Shown one piece after another: positions 1 to 9,191 of a stretch of 64,000 nucleotides of DNA (positions are counted from its first letter, which is position 1; the number at the start of each line of letters is the position of its first letter). Source of the DNA: Bradyrhizobium barranii subsp. barranii (GTDB lineage Bacteria; Pseudomonadota; Alphaproteobacteria; Rhizobiales; Xanthobacteraceae). The stretch lies in the NCBI RefSeq assembly GCF_017565645.3, contig NZ_CP086136.1, positions 9,717,501 to 9,781,500 on the forward strand, given 5' to 3'. The translations under genes were made by a program, and so were the position numbers. The notes under the pieces were generated by a model. The model saw only the letters and a list, made by a program, of their open reading frames with translations, ran no database searches and was not told the DNA's origin.

Positions 1-131
1 TTGAATGCCGGAGAATGCGTCCGGCGGCTCTTCTTCGTCATCTTCGCTCCTGATTCGCAGCAAGAATCCTCGCCGCTGTCAGGCAGAAAATCCACTCAAG
101 CTACTGTCCGAATTTGCGGGGCCAGCTCTGT
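1..131. mobile_element. right end of an IS3-family insertion sequence (partial)
   Basis: Bases 1-131 are identical to 51257-51387, the orfA-proximal end of the IS3-family copy at 50.0-51.4 kb, and lie in the same orientation. Identity stops after the terminal GCCAGCTCTG motif, so this is the true outer end of the element. The rest of the copy lies left of the window. The first codons of orfA are included, read on the minus strand. Confidence 0.9.
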
Positions 132-561
132 TAGTGCGAGCCAGTTCGCTGGTCCGTTGGATGACGAAACCAGGATCGGTCAATGGAACATTCACGGAAA
201 GAGGAGTTCGGACAAGAGCTGCGGGCGTTGCGTCACCGATGGATCAGCGGACGAAGAGCGACGACTCGGCCAGCAGGCCGCGAAGTTCTCCGATCAAGAA
301 GTCAACGGCTTCTAAAGCTGTGACCGCCCGACACCGGACGTTATAAGCAAGGGGCCATGATCACCGAAATCCTCGCACAAATCCGCGCGCACGGCCGGTG
401 TCGTGCTGTTCGAGGACGTGGTCGTCGAGGCAGCTCCCATCGTTCGCTACATGCAACGATGGTCGCGAGACAAGGTGCGCGCAGAATGTAAATTGGGGTG
501 CGGTGGGGCTAACGCGCGGACCGTCCTGGACGGGGCGCGCATCAGGCCCCCACTGAGCTGA
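132..561. other. intergenic region with degenerate coding traces
   Basis: No intact gene is seen. One open stretch at about 375-560 (+) reads as a plausible C-terminal protein fragment (GVVLFEDVVVEAAPIVRYM) without a start codon. It may be a gene remnant cut when the neighbouring IS moved in. I do not recognise its family. Confidence 0.4.
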
Positions 562-1026
562 CTACTTTGCAACCTTCAGGTCTTCATCCGGGGCAACAAC
601 CCTAAGGCTCATCAGAGGCACAAAATTCCACTGTTCAGCTACTGATCCGTTGAATTGGTATAACCAAGCGGGATTTCCGTCTTTCGCGACCCGGTTTTTG
701 TTGTCAATGCACAAGTTATTGTCTGCGCCGCTGAGAATGAAGCCGGGGCTCTTGAGCAGTTCCCATTGCTGCTTCGGGTCGGCAGGGTTGTAGACTGCGA
801 GCGACAGTAGGGTTTCCGGAGCGATGCGATCGCCTTGCGGTGCGATTGCGAGCTTACCAGCGCTGGAGTTCAACGTTATGGCTCCTGTGTCATAGCTGAG
901 GTCCCACAGTGTGAAGCGATTTTGCGTACCCTTTGCGCGGAGCACTACCGCAGCGCCGGCCATTTGATCGGACGCGCCAAGTACGTAGTTTGTATCCGCT
1001 TTGTACTCGATTAGGTAGATACCCAT
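562..1026 (-). CDS. ricin-type beta-trefoil lectin domain protein
   Basis: A 154-residue protein that is essentially one beta-trefoil (ricin B-like) domain. It shows the repeated Q-x-W/F pattern (KQQWELL near residue 95, AEQWNFV near residue 130, NRFTLWD near residue 40), expected for three carbohydrate-binding subdomains. I chose the ATG at 1026 because GGAGG sits 6 bases upstream; a longer frame to 1197 has no ribosome site. There is no signal peptide, so a cytoplasmic or non-classically exported carbohydrate-binding role is inferred. It stands alone in IS-rich DNA, which suggests acquisition. The family call rests on motif pattern only. Confidence 0.65.
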   Translation of the reverse strand: MGIYLIEYKADTNYVLGASDQMAGAAVVLRAKGTQNRFTLWDLSYDTGAITLNSSAGKLAIAPQGDRIAPETLLSLAVYNPADPKQQWELLKSPGFILSGADNNLCIDNKNRVAKDGNPAWLYQFNGSVAEQWNFVPLMSLRVVAPDEDLKVAK

Positions 1027-1708
1027 TTTGACCTCCACGATTTCGATGCACAACTCACAGTTCTTGCACAGCAAGCGTCGTGCCACATAAGTTGGGGCCA
1101 AACGGCCAGAGTTTCCTTTGGTTGCACCTTGTGGCGCGCACACCGATCTGCGCCTGCCATGTTGCGAGCATTTTCGTACTAAAGCGGACGACTCCACCCT
1201 GCATTCCTAAAACAGGCGTTGGCGCACGGCTGGCAAGCTTGGGTGCTCGGCAGCAATAACTTGTGTGGTACCGCCTTCCAGCTACGACGGAGCAAGGCAC
1301 GTTTGCGGATATAACAGCTGCTGAGGACGCACTGGAGGCCAGCCGACACTGATGAACACGACAACAGCGACGTCACGTTCTGCGCGAGGTCTGAAAGACA
1401 ATCCGGCGACATGCGAACTATCGGGTCGAGCACCTTTCAATTGCTGCACACGGCGCTCGCATCGCATTAAGGCGCTCCAGAACCTACCGACTCCGCCGTG
1501 TGCTGCCTCCGAGTAACACCATCGATCGAGCCAGCCTGAGAATGTTGGCAATCGGGCGCAATTGTCAGCTTTGCCTCCATTGCCGTCGATTCGAAGCCCA
1601 CCATCTCTGTAGGATGAGCATTTTCGATCCGGCACGCCGGTTGCTCTGTTCTCGGCTCCATCACCCACCAGCGCATGGACTGAGCGCGGCGGCAAAGGAA
1701 GTGATCGT
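1027..1708. other. gap without a supported gene
   Basis: Several short overlapping frames exist on both strands, but none has a ribosome site or a protein-like composition. The last part must hold the promoter and leader of the cold-shock gene at 1709; I see no clear -35/-10 pair. Confidence 0.5.
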
Positions 1709-1915
1709 ATGGCAACAGGTACTGTGAAGTGGTTTAATGGTCAAAAGGGGTACGGATTTATCGCTCCAGATGACGGTGAAAACGACATTTTTGTTCACAT
1801 TAGCGCCGTAGAACGGGCTGGTCTCTCGGGTTTGGCAGAAGGCCAAAAGATTTCATATGAAGTCAAAGTCGACCCCAAGCGTGGCAAGAGCAGCGCAGAA
1901 AACCTGCGGGCCTGA
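1709..1915 (+). CDS. cspA: cold-shock protein, CspA family
   Basis: A 68-residue single cold-shock domain, the usual family length. Both nucleic-acid-binding motifs are present: RNP1 (KGYGFI, residues 13-18) and RNP2 (DIFVHIS, about residues 26-32), after the typical TGTVKWFN start. Such proteins bind single-stranded RNA or DNA and melt mRNA structure in the cytoplasm. Bacteria of this type carry many paralogues; this one sits alone between IS-rich segments, so a housekeeping role cannot be assumed. Confidence 0.92.
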   Translation: MATGTVKWFNGQKGYGFIAPDDGENDIFVHISAVERAGLSGLAEGQKISYEVKVDPKRGKSSAENLRA

Positions 1916-2754
1916 TCACGTCCGCTGTTAATAGATCTCCGCCAAAAATTGCTAAGACGAACAGGCTGCGTTCTTTCAGAGATGACGCAGCGAATTAGGA
2001 GTTTGGCACGTCTTTGGACTGGCCATATTCGCCGTCTTTTGCGCCTATATCCGTATTGGGCTTTCGGTCGTAAGTGCAGTAAAGCCACGGCAGCACGGTT
2101 TGCAGGTTCGTAGTCCGCGCGTTCGGGAGGAGTTCTGAGCAATTCGGGTTTGATAAGGCGGAGCGTAACCGTGGACACGAAGACTCAGGGGATCAGGGGC
2201 CATTCCTTATCGACCAACGTGTCTTCCGTCGGCGTCAAGCTTTGCAAGCGTCTTACGAGCGCGCGCGGATGTTTCGTGTAGGAGACCTCGCAAAAATTAT
2301 GGGATTGCAATTTTCTTGATGACAGCAATGGCGTCGCGCGGCTTGAGTGGAAAACAACTGTTGCAAACGTCTAGGTTGTATGCAATCATAGGTCTGCGCC
2401 TCAGAAACCTAAGTAAGAACGCATCAGCGCCGATCAATGGGCCATCGCGCTAACACCCGATGGCGGGGGCGGTGCGCCCATGTCCAAGGGACACCCGAAG
2501 GCACATTGGCCGTTCACGATTGCGGTTTCTGAGCCTCGGCAGCTCGGTCCGCTACCGGCATCAGAGCTAGAGCAAGATCCATGAACCATCGGCGAATCTC
2601 GCGCCGCGCCTTGGCGATCGCTCGCGTCTGCAGCCTCGAAGTGTTGCACGATAACGAATCATCTCAGCAGAGGGCCGACCGGTTGCTAACGCCGTACAAG
2701 CGGCGCAACCGTTGTCCGTCACCAAATGATCTGAGGTTGATTAGGCGACTCTAG
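1916..2754. other. long gap without a supported gene
   Basis: About 840 bases with no convincing frame. Short frames at 1795-2178 (-) and 2434-2649 (-) lack ribosome sites and have serine/arginine/glycine-rich, shadow-like composition. Base composition is mixed, and the region may be debris from earlier insertions. Confidence 0.5.
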
Positions 2755-2952
2755 GGTCTGGCTCCTCAGCGGCTAGAGTTTAAGCGGCCTGCACTCGATG
2801 CTGCGAGCGACGACTTGCGTCTCATCGGCGCCATCCCGCTCGAGGCTTCCACGCTGGCGAATCTAGACGCCTGGGCGGAGTCACATGAGGTTTCTCGCTC
2901 GGAAGCTATCCGTGAACTGGTCGAGATCGGGCTGCGGGCAAAGAAGGGCTGA
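2755..2952 (+). pseudogene. ribbon-helix-helix (CopG-like) protein, possibly truncated
   Basis: The frame is open from the stop at 2752-2754 to TGA at 2950-2952. It encodes a typical ribbon-helix-helix C-terminal unit: a short beta strand (LIGAIPLE) followed by two helices (ANLDAWAESHEVSRSEAIRE and LVEIGLRAKKG). No ATG or GTG starts the frame; the only candidate is TTG at 2815, which has no ribosome site. It is either an N-terminally truncated DNA-binding protein or antitoxin, or a very small gene with a weak start. No partner toxin is adjacent. Confidence 0.4.
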
Positions 2953-2983
2953 TTACGTCAAGGCGCCGTCGGAGTCGTTTTGG

Positions 2984-3193
2984 CTAATCATCGTTCACCG
3001 CATCCAGAGCAGCGATGAAGCGCTGTGCTTCCTTCTCATATTTTCGCCAGGCGCTTTCAGTGGCCTCTCTGAGCACGTGTGCACTGCCTTCCCGCACAGT
3101 CTCCATTCGTCCGGTCGGCTCCTGCCTCTCCGGGTCCTTACCGTCTGCCTTGCACATTGCCCGCGCGACACGTTCGACCCGATAGTCGCTCAT
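2984..3193 (-). CDS. small hypothetical protein
   Basis: A 69-residue protein starting MSDYRVERVARAMCKADGKD, charged and mostly helical, with no membrane segment. The ATG at 3193 is chosen because a purine-rich GGTGGTG lies just upstream; a GTG at 3202 is an alternative start. It faces the gene at 3387 across a divergent 190-base gap. Family unknown to me. Confidence 0.5.
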   Translation of the reverse strand: MSDYRVERVARAMCKADGKDPERQEPTGRMETVREGSAHVLREATESAWRKYEKEAQRFIAALDAVNDD

Positions 3194-3386
3194 GGTCACC
3201 ACCTACGTACGAAAATCGCGGCTACTATCGCCAATAGTGTCGAGTCACACACCCTACCTAAGTCAGCAGCTAGCCCCGGCAGAGAAGCTGGTTAGGGTAC
3301 CGTCATCAAGCGCGAGTTCTCCGGAGGTGTATGATGATGGTCCGCAGTGTACTTGTTGCGACCTGAGTTTGGGTGTGAGGACAGCG

Positions 3387-3863
3387 ATGAAAGTTGATTT
3401 TACCGGAGTGGTTACGAGCTTTGACGGCATACCGCCCGGGGACTTCTTCATGTCCGATCTGCGGTCTGGTGGAGCATTTGGGCTTTGTGTCGCGATCGCC
3501 GATAACAAGAAGGCGGCGCTTTCTCTGCCGTCCGCGAACTCGAAAGACCGTGCTTGGATCCAAGTCGGCGGCTTGACGCATCAAACATTCATCCACTTTC
3601 CTGATGCCGTTCTGCGGCTAAAGCTGTCGAGCTTCACGGCCGTGGTCACTGGCGCAGGGCTAATCTGCGTGGGCACTCAGCGATTCATTCGGGGCTATGA
3701 GCAACAAGGCTTCCAGTACAGCACGTTCAATGTTGAGAGCGGCGCGATGGATCAAATAGCTGAACACGAAGGTGTGCAGTTCTCTCAATGGTCCGCTGGG
3801 ATCATCATCGATGGCAAGTTCGAGGAGCTTTATTCCTTCCCATCTATCAGAAGCGGGCCGTAG
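3387..3863 (+). CDS. hypothetical protein
   Basis: A 158-residue soluble protein (MKVDFTGVVTSFDGIPPGDF...) with alternating hydrophobic beta-strand-like segments, suggesting an all-beta fold. The ATG at 3387 follows a GTGAGG ribosome site; the longer open frame back to 3192 has poor coding character. No catalytic motif or export signal is visible. It is an orphan gene in the accessory region. Confidence 0.55.
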   Translation: MKVDFTGVVTSFDGIPPGDFFMSDLRSGGAFGLCVAIADNKKAALSLPSANSKDRAWIQVGGLTHQTFIHFPDAVLRLKLSSFTAVVTGAGLICVGTQRFIRGYEQQGFQYSTFNVESGAMDQIAEHEGVQFSQWSAGIIIDGKFEELYSFPSIRSGP

Positions 3864-4655
3864 GCCGCCCTCGCGCTCGCCCTCCGGTTGCGGGAGCGCC
3901 CAGAATGCATTCGACCTACTGGGTTGTGCAATCCAGCGGCTAAGCTACGGAGCCCTTACGCCCACGCCCGCTCCTCTGCGGTTGCGCTGCGGGGCGCCAG
4001 CTTATGCTGCCTTCGATGCGGCCGCGCGCGGGGCGAAAGCCGCCGCCCTTACGAACTGACACGCTAAGGCTTCATCAGGTTTGCCGGTTGTCCCGGTGCC
4101 GCATTAATGCGGCAATGCGCGCTCGTCGGTCGGGCAACTAGACGCGCCGCTTTGAGTTGGACAAATGCGGAGTGCTCGAAAGCACAGATTGAAAATAATC
4201 TTCATCCAGAAAACGGAGGAGTTTTTTGAGCTCGGCTTTTTTTTCGGGCAGTACTAGGGCGACTTTCTCGCCGTTAGCCTGCGTTTCGAGGTTGATCCCG
4301 AAGACAAGTGCAGAGGCCTTTGCTGCCTCGAAATCAATTCTATCCAGGATGCCGTTCTGCATAACAAGCGCGACCTTTCCCCTTATCCAATGGTCTGACA
4401 TCTCGACGAACGCGGCGAGGTTTTCAACTTTTAGCGCTTCGTTAGCTGCAAAGTCATTCAGATCCTCTGAAATGGACCCGCGGAGCGGGACCGGTTGAAC
4501 CGGTTTGTTAGTTGGAAACGGATCGCTCCTGATCCCTTTCTATCACGCAGCCAGAGACTCTGTCTGCTGGAGTTGCTGTGATGGGGTGGACGCCCCTCGA
4601 CGGCATCGATGTGCCAAAGTGAAGGGTGTTGAACCGTCAGAAAGAGGAAGCGTCC

Positions 4656-5681
4656 GTGAACGAAGTTAGCACGATTGGACTAGACTTGGCGAAACATGTT
4701 TTTCAGGCACATGGCGCAGACGCTGGCGGCGTTGTTGTTTTCCGCAAACAGCTGCGTCGTGATAATGTGCTGGCTTTCTTTGCTCAGCAGCCTGCGTGCC
4801 TGGTAGCGATGGAAGCCTGCGCCAGCGCCCATCACTGGGCTCGTGAGATTGGCAAGCTGGGTCACGCAGTGCGTCTGATTCCACCGTCCTATGTAAAGCC
4901 CTTTGTGAAACGCCAGAAAAACGATATGGCCGATGCAGAAGCGATTTGCGAAGCAGCCCAACGCCCCACCATGCGCTTTGCCGCCGTGAAGAGTGAGGAC
5001 CAGCAGGCGAGCGCGGTCGTGTTTCGCGCTCGCGATCTTTTGGTCCGGCAACGTACTCAGATCATAAACGCGTTGCGAGGTCACCTCGCCGAATACGGCC
5101 TGGTCGTTGCAAAGGGGGCGTCCAATGTCGCCGCGCTGGTTGAGCACGCGCAAGCTTCCGGGAGCAGCGTGCCAACGGCGGCGCAACCGGCGCTCGATAT
5201 CCTAGTCAAGATGCTGGCGGTGCTGGAAGAGCAAATCAAGCAACTCGATATTGAGATCGCGCGACGAGCCCGAGAAGAGGAAGTTGCTCGACGGCTTATG
5301 ACAGTTCCTGGCATCGGCCCAATCACTGCGACAGCTCTGATGGCGCTAGCGCCTGAGCCCGAAAACTTCAAACGTGGCCGGGATTTCGCCGCGTGGTTGG
5401 GGTTGACGCCGCTGCAACGTTCCACTGGTGGAAGACAGAAGCTCGGCCAAATATCGAAAATGGGTGAGCGAACGCTGCGGCGTCTCCTCATCATCGGGGC
5501 GAGTGCGGTGGTGAAGCTGGCTCGCCGACGCGGTCAATCGCAAGGGGCATGGCTGGAGCGCATGCTCGCTCGTAAGCCGCCCATGCTTGTCGCCGTCGCT
5601 CTCGCCAACAAGATGGCTCGCACCGTGTGGGCTTTGATGGTCAACGGTGGGGTCTACAAAGCTCCGGTCGCAGCGGCTTAA
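4656..5681 (+). CDS. IS110-family (IS1111-like) transposase
   Basis: About 341 residues. The N-terminal DEDD RuvC-like domain begins with STIGLDLAKHVFQ, where the first catalytic Asp lies, followed by VAMEACASAHHWAREI and NDMADAEAI. The C-terminal Transposase_20 domain contains VPGIGPITATALMA and WLGLTPLQRSTGG, with the conserved Ser region. I prefer GTG at 4656 after a GAGGAAG site; TTG at 4626 is possible. Such enzymes are guided by a structured RNA made from the element's non-coding flank and leave no target duplication. It lies inside the IS3 element and appears intact. Confidence 0.9.
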   Translation: MNEVSTIGLDLAKHVFQAHGADAGGVVVFRKQLRRDNVLAFFAQQPACLVAMEACASAHHWAREIGKLGHAVRLIPPSYVKPFVKRQKNDMADAEAICEAAQRPTMRFAAVKSEDQQASAVVFRARDLLVRQRTQIINALRGHLAEYGLVVAKGASNVAALVEHAQASGSSVPTAAQPALDILVKMLAVLEEQIKQLDIEIARRAREEEVARRLMTVPGIGPITATALMALAPEPENFKRGRDFAAWLGLTPLQRSTGGRQKLGQISKMGERTLRRLLIIGASAVVKLARRRGQSQGAWLERMLARKPPMLVAVALANKMARTVWALMVNGGVYKAPVAAA

Positions 5682-5866
5682 TCGCTTAGTCCGCCCGACC
5701 AGAGGTCGTCGAGGAGGTAGGAAGGTCAAACGGAAGGTACGGCGCAACAGTCGATGAGACGGGGTCGGGAAAACCAGTACATGCCCAAGTGCTTCCAAGT
5801 ACGCCGCTGTGATTTGGACCTGATCCGCGAACTCCCATACGGGCCCGCGACATATGACGGTCGCAA

Positions 5867-6841
5867 TCAAGGCCGGACAGATGTCAGCACCCGACTACGC
5901 GCAACACCTAATCGAAAGATTCTTCTTGCATCCACCGGGGCGTCCACAGATGGGCATGTGGTCAACGCGTCAGCGTTGTCCACCATGTCCACAGCCTGCG
6001 CGGCCTGCATCCGTTCGCGCCAGACCGCCATCGGCGTGCGATAGCCGAGGGACTGATGAAGGCGACGATCGTTGTAGAAGGCGATCCAGCTAGCGATCCC
6101 TGCCTTGGCCTCGCGGCCGTCGGCATAGCCCTTGAGATAGATGTCCTCATGCTTGAGCGACCGCCACAGCCGCTCGATGAAGACATTGTCCATCCAACGA
6201 CCGCGGCCATCCATGGAGATCTTGATCCCTGCGCCCACCAACGCGCCGGTGAAGGCCACGCTGGTGAACTGGCTGCCCTGGTCGGTGTTGAAAATCTCCG
6301 GCGTGCCGTAGGTCGCCAGCGCCTCTTCCAGAGCCGCCACGCAGAACGAGACGTCCATCGTATTCGACAACCGCCACGCCAGAACCGCACGGCTCGCCCA
6401 GTCGATGATGGCGACGAGATAGAGAAAGCCGCGGCCGATGGGCAGATACGTGATGTCGGCCGCCCACACCTGGTTCGGCCGGTCGATCGTCATGTTGCGC
6501 AGCAGATAGGGATAGATCTTGTGGCCCGGCGCCGGCTTTGTCGTGTTCGGCTTCGGTCCCAGCGCCGCGATGCCCATCTTGCGCATCAACCGCTGCACGC
6601 GCTTGCGATTGACCTGAAGCCCCTCAGCCTTCAGCATCGCGGTCATTCGCCGCGAGCCCAGGAATGGCCAGGCGGTGAACAGCTCGTCGATCCGCTGCAT
6701 CAGGGCAAGGTCGTTGTCGTTGGCCGGCTGTGGCGGCCGGTAGACCCCAGAACGGGCGATGCCAAGCAACATGCATTGCCGGCGGATCGACAGCGCCTGG
6801 TCGGCGCGATCGAGCATTCTTCGACGGTCCGGCGTGCTCAT
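5867..6841 (-). CDS. IS3-family transposase OrfB (DDE integrase)
   Basis: A 324-residue protein with an HTH_21-like N-terminus and an rve integrase core. The DDE motifs are visible as WAADITYLP (first Asp), [10 protein letters not shown] (second Asp) and [15 protein letters not shown] (Glu). The ATG at 6841 overlaps the orfA stop by 4 bases. In orfA, the heptamer T TTT TTA near 6862 sits in the right phase for -1 frameshifting, and the shifted frame stays open into orfB, so the active transposase is probably an OrfAB fusion. The C-terminal 30 residues go beyond the usual core. Confidence 0.92.
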   Translation of the reverse strand: MSTPDRRRMLDRADQALSIRRQCMLLGIARSGVYRPPQPANDNDLALMQRIDELFTAWPFLGSRRMTAMLKAEGLQVNRKRVQRLMRKMGIAALGPKPNTTKPAPGHKIYPYLLRNMTIDRPNQVWAADITYLPIGRGFLYLVAIIDWASRAVLAWRLSNTMDVSFCVAALEEALATYGTPEIFNTDQGSQFTSVAFTGALVGAGIKISMDGRGRWMDNVFIERLWRSLKHEDIYLKGYADGREAKAGIASWIAFYNDRRLHQSLGYRTPMAVWRERMQAAQAVDMVDNADALTTCPSVDAPVDARRIFRLGVARSRVLTSVRP

Positions 6842-7131
6842 CTTCCGGACCTCCGCGCTAAAAAATCGCGCTCGACTGTCAGTTGTCCAATCTTGGCGTG
6901 CAGCTTCTCGATCTCGCGTTCGCGCGTTTCCTCGCTCTCGCGCCCGACACCCGCGTCAAAAGCCCGGGCCGCCTGGTCCAGCAGCTGCTTCTTCCAGGCA
7001 TAGATCTGGTTCGGGTGAACCTCATAGCGCTGGGCCAGATCGGCCACCGTCGCCTGCTCCCGCACCGCTTCCAGCGCGATCTTTGCCTTCAACGCCGCGT
7101 CGATCTTCCGTCGTGTCTTCTTCGTCATCAT
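6838..7131 (-). CDS. IS3-family transposase OrfA (helix-turn-helix)
   Basis: A 97-residue HTH_Tnp_1 protein ([20 protein letters not shown], then [14 protein letters not shown]) followed by a leucine-zipper-like coiled coil ([19 protein letters not shown]). It binds the IS ends and regulates transposition. GGAGGGC precedes the ATG. The coiled coil runs directly into the -1 frameshift site shared with orfB. Confidence 0.9.
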   Translation of the reverse strand: MMTKKTRRKIDAALKAKIALEAVREQATVADLAQRYEVHPNQIYAWKKQLLDQAARAFDAGVGRESEETREREIEKLHAKIGQLTVERDFLARRSGR

Positions 7132-7437
7132 GCCCTCCGTCTATCAAACGGAGCGGCCCTTTTCCAACTTAGCCTCTGGTCCCAAAACCGGGGTCCATTT
7201 CACCTCGTCGGTTGCCTCCCTGAAATATTGGGTAAGATCAAAAGTTTGGCGCGCGGAGTGAAAGCTGAAAAATGAAAGCCTGTTGTCTTCCAAGATTGCG
7301 GAGAGACTAGCGCCGATCGTTAGGCCTACGCCTTCGACCTTTCTAAAGACGTCAGCTGAATGAAAAATCGCGAACCCCTTATTGGAAAGGATTCTCCTTT
7401 TATCAAAATTTTGGACTAGCGCGATCCTTCTCCCCTC

Positions 7438-7851
7438 ATGGGTTTTTCCCATGAAAAGGGCCTTTATCATCTCAAACTCATCTGCATCGGGTGCGATCTG
7501 AGGGACACCTACCCAAAGAGCTTGACCTCAAATCTCCACGGCGATTCCGTCCGTATCGAATTGGCTGATCGCGGAAGGCACCATTCGTACCCATCGATCG
7601 AATTTACCCATTTTCACGGTATCTCACATCGAAGATACCGCGAGCTGTTCGAGCGTGGCCGCCGGAAAGATGAGCATGGCAATTTCTTGGAATGGACCAA
7701 CCCGCGCGTAGAAGAGGAAAAGAGAATGCCCCGCCCCATTATCGACCTGAAGTTTCCATTCTACCTTCAGCTGGAAACGACGATCATAAAGGCCTGCTCG
7801 GCCTACTTTGAAGAGGCGACTTTGAATAGAATACGAGAACTGCCTCTCTAG
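7438..7851 (+). CDS. hypothetical protein, doubtful start
   Basis: The frame gives 137 residues. The first 30 or so are antisense to the DUF4868 remnant and are probably not native. The rest (from about 7530) has a plausible soluble-protein composition, ending FPFYLQLETTIIKACSAYFE and RIRELPL. No convincing ribosome site is seen. It may be a gene whose 5' end was lost in the rearrangement that also truncated the DUF4868 gene near 7525. Family unknown. Confidence 0.35.
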   Translation: MGFSHEKGLYHLKLICIGCDLRDTYPKSLTSNLHGDSVRIELADRGRHHSYPSIEFTHFHGISHRRYRELFERGRRKDEHGNFLEWTNPRVEEEKRMPRPIIDLKFPFYLQLETTIIKACSAYFEEATLNRIRELPL

Positions 7852-8002
7852 AGAGCATGCGCACGGCCATCATGCGCCGGCGCTTCTCCTGGATGTCTCC
7901 ACGGCGGAACCCACCAACTCCGGTAGTTGAGGCGACCGCGTCAGGTTGTAAAGATCGCCCGCTTCAACTCCGGCCACAGGAGCGAGGCGGGAGGAACCCT
8001 TT

Positions 8003-8236
8003 ATGGTTCGTGTTCGATACTTCGTCATGCTCCATAAAGGCGAATGGAAGGTCGCGTTCAATGGCGAGCAGTTCGGTCCGTACGCGACTCGGGAAGAAGC
8101 AATGCGCACCGCTGTCGACGCAGCCCACAAGATGGGGAAAGCAGGACACGACGCGCATGTTCTAGTTCAAGGCCGGGACCAAAAATTCAGAACCGAGTGG
8201 ACATCTGGCCACGACCCATACCCACCGGCCGGCTAA
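8003..8236 (+). CDS. DUF2188-like small protein
   Basis: A 77-residue protein containing WKVAFNGEQFGPYATREEAM and a lysine/histidine-rich tail with HVLVQGRDQKFRTEW. This 'W-V-x-x-x-G-x-x-Y-x-T-x-x-E-A' pattern resembles DUF2188 proteins, which are small and of unknown function. GGGAGGA lies 8 bases before the ATG. No partner gene is evident. Confidence 0.65.
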   Translation: MVRVRYFVMLHKGEWKVAFNGEQFGPYATREEAMRTAVDAAHKMGKAGHDAHVLVQGRDQKFRTEWTSGHDPYPPAG

Positions 8237-8570
8237 TCGCGGACCACACGAGATCGGCGCCGACCAATCCTGGTAGGTTGCCTTTGAAGTCCTTCTTAAC
8301 GATCCTCCTTGGGGCACCCTTGGGAATTGCAGCCTCTCGGGGCGGCAAGGTGGTCAGTCTCGCCTAATCCAAAGGCGACGGCTGGCCACCGCCGTTTGCG
8401 GCGCGTGGTAGGGACAGCGCTTCCCGAGGCGTGAGCGCCGAGTCATCGCCGCTGACTTCGCCTGGCAGCGCGGGCGCAGTAGGGACAGCGTCGGGTTCTC
8501 ACTCGCCACGGCGCAGAGTTACGTCCGCGCTGCCGCCAGGTCCGCGTGTGGGCCACAGAGCGGAGCAACC
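8237..8570. other. gap with a short direct repeat
   Basis: No gene supported. The 11-base word TAGGGACAGCG occurs twice, at 8409-8419 and 8480-8490, each in a GC-rich context. I see no promoter or terminator that I would defend. Confidence 0.4.
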
Positions 8571-8882
8571 ATGATGCCCAGATTTATTGCCTCGTACGAT
8601 CTGAAAGAGACCAGACCAGACCCGCACGAACACTTTCTTATAAATGCGATCGAGTGCGGCTGGTCTCCCTGGATTGCGGATGACGACACTCTATTTACTC
8701 TTCCGAACACCACCTTGCAGGGTTCGTTTGTCGATCAGACGCAAGCGGTCGCAGCGCTCAACGCAGCAAGGGCGGAGACGGAAAAAGAGCTTGGGATCAC
8801 GGTCATAATGGAAAAATGGATCGTCGCCCAATCCGTGATCAATCCAGCCTTTGACTCCAACGAGAAAGAGAAGACTGGCTAG
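8571..8882 (+). CDS. hypothetical protein
   Basis: A 103-residue soluble protein beginning MMPRFIASYDLKETRPDPHE and containing LPNTTLQGSF. GGAGCAACC precedes the tandem ATGs. The 'S-Y-D-L ... L-x-x-T-T' layout vaguely recalls the ferredoxin-like SinR/Cas2 fold, but the length and lack of neighbours do not support a Cas2 call. Function unknown. Confidence 0.55.
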   Translation: MMPRFIASYDLKETRPDPHEHFLINAIECGWSPWIADDDTLFTLPNTTLQGSFVDQTQAVAALNAARAETEKELGITVIMEKWIVAQSVINPAFDSNEKEKTG

Positions 8883-9191
8883 CAGCTAGGCGCGGCATCT
8901 CGCTCTCGATACTCGATCTCGCCGATTGAAGCCGCTACGTTCCAGCGCTCAGGAATAAAGGAAGCGGCCAAGGCGCGGCAGTTGGTCTCCGCGGTCATAG
9001 CAACAGTCGAGCCCGATCACCACAGTAGTCATCAAGCACGAGGTATGTGTCCTGCTCGGACCCAGGCACAATCGACGGGGAGATACGCATAACGAGAGGC
9101 TCCACGATGGGCTGCGGGACCAATCCAACCCGCCGCTCGGGCCGCCGTCAAGGACTCCACAATCCGCCGCCGCGTCCTATATATCAGGCCA
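8883..9191. other. gap upstream of the ligase
   Basis: No independent gene is seen. The ligase reading frame stays open upstream of its ATG for about 100 bases without an obvious alternative start, so the true N-terminus could lie slightly further left. Confidence 0.4.

Larger units (their letters stand above)
4468..7202. mobile_element. IS3-family element containing a nested IS110-family element
   Basis: The ends are imperfect inverted repeats. The outer 12 bases (TGAAATGGACCC) are identical at both termini, and about 20 of 27 positions match overall. The element is flanked by a 4-base direct duplication, CCTC, at 4464-4467 and 7203-7206. TG...CA termini and a 3-5 base duplication are typical of IS3. 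The orfA/orfB pair lies at 5867-7131 (-). An IS110-type transposase gene (4656-5681, +) occupies the left half, so the total of 2.7 kb is about twice a normal IS3 length. The exact IS110 boundaries are not resolved. Confidence 0.88.
4138..7524 (-). pseudogene. Kiwa KwaB-like (DUF4868) protein gene, split by nested insertion sequences
   Basis: Two host fragments on the minus strand belong to one protein. The upstream part (7524 to 7203) ends FDLTQYFREATDE; the downstream part (4467 to 4138) resumes DLNDFAANEALKV and ends LRFLDEDYFQS...NSKRRV. Removing the IS at 4468-7202 and one copy of the CCTC duplication joins them exactly in frame (REATDE|DLNDF). The C-terminal pattern, with LLRFLDEDY and NSKR, matches my memory of the DUF4868 family that includes the anti-phage Kiwa protein KwaB. 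The 5' part is also missing: an in-frame stop lies just above 7524 and no N-terminal domain is seen. No KwaA-like membrane gene is adjacent. The family call is moderately sure; the split is very sure. Confidence 0.65.

Noticed and set aside
1282..1695. 137-codon minus-strand frame
   Set aside because: No ribosome site, odd Cys/Arg/Ser-rich composition, conflicts with frames on the other strand.
5815..7197. IS3 boundary starting at TGGACC near 5815
   Set aside because: Only six bases matched the right end; the terminus at 4468 matches 12 outer bases, has the CCTC duplication and repairs the host gene.
8409..8490. 11-base direct repeat TAGGGACAGCG
   Set aside because: Too short and only twice present; may be chance.
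8571..8882. Cas2/SinR-like protein
   Set aside because: Only a loose N-terminal pattern match, with no cas genes or repeats nearby.
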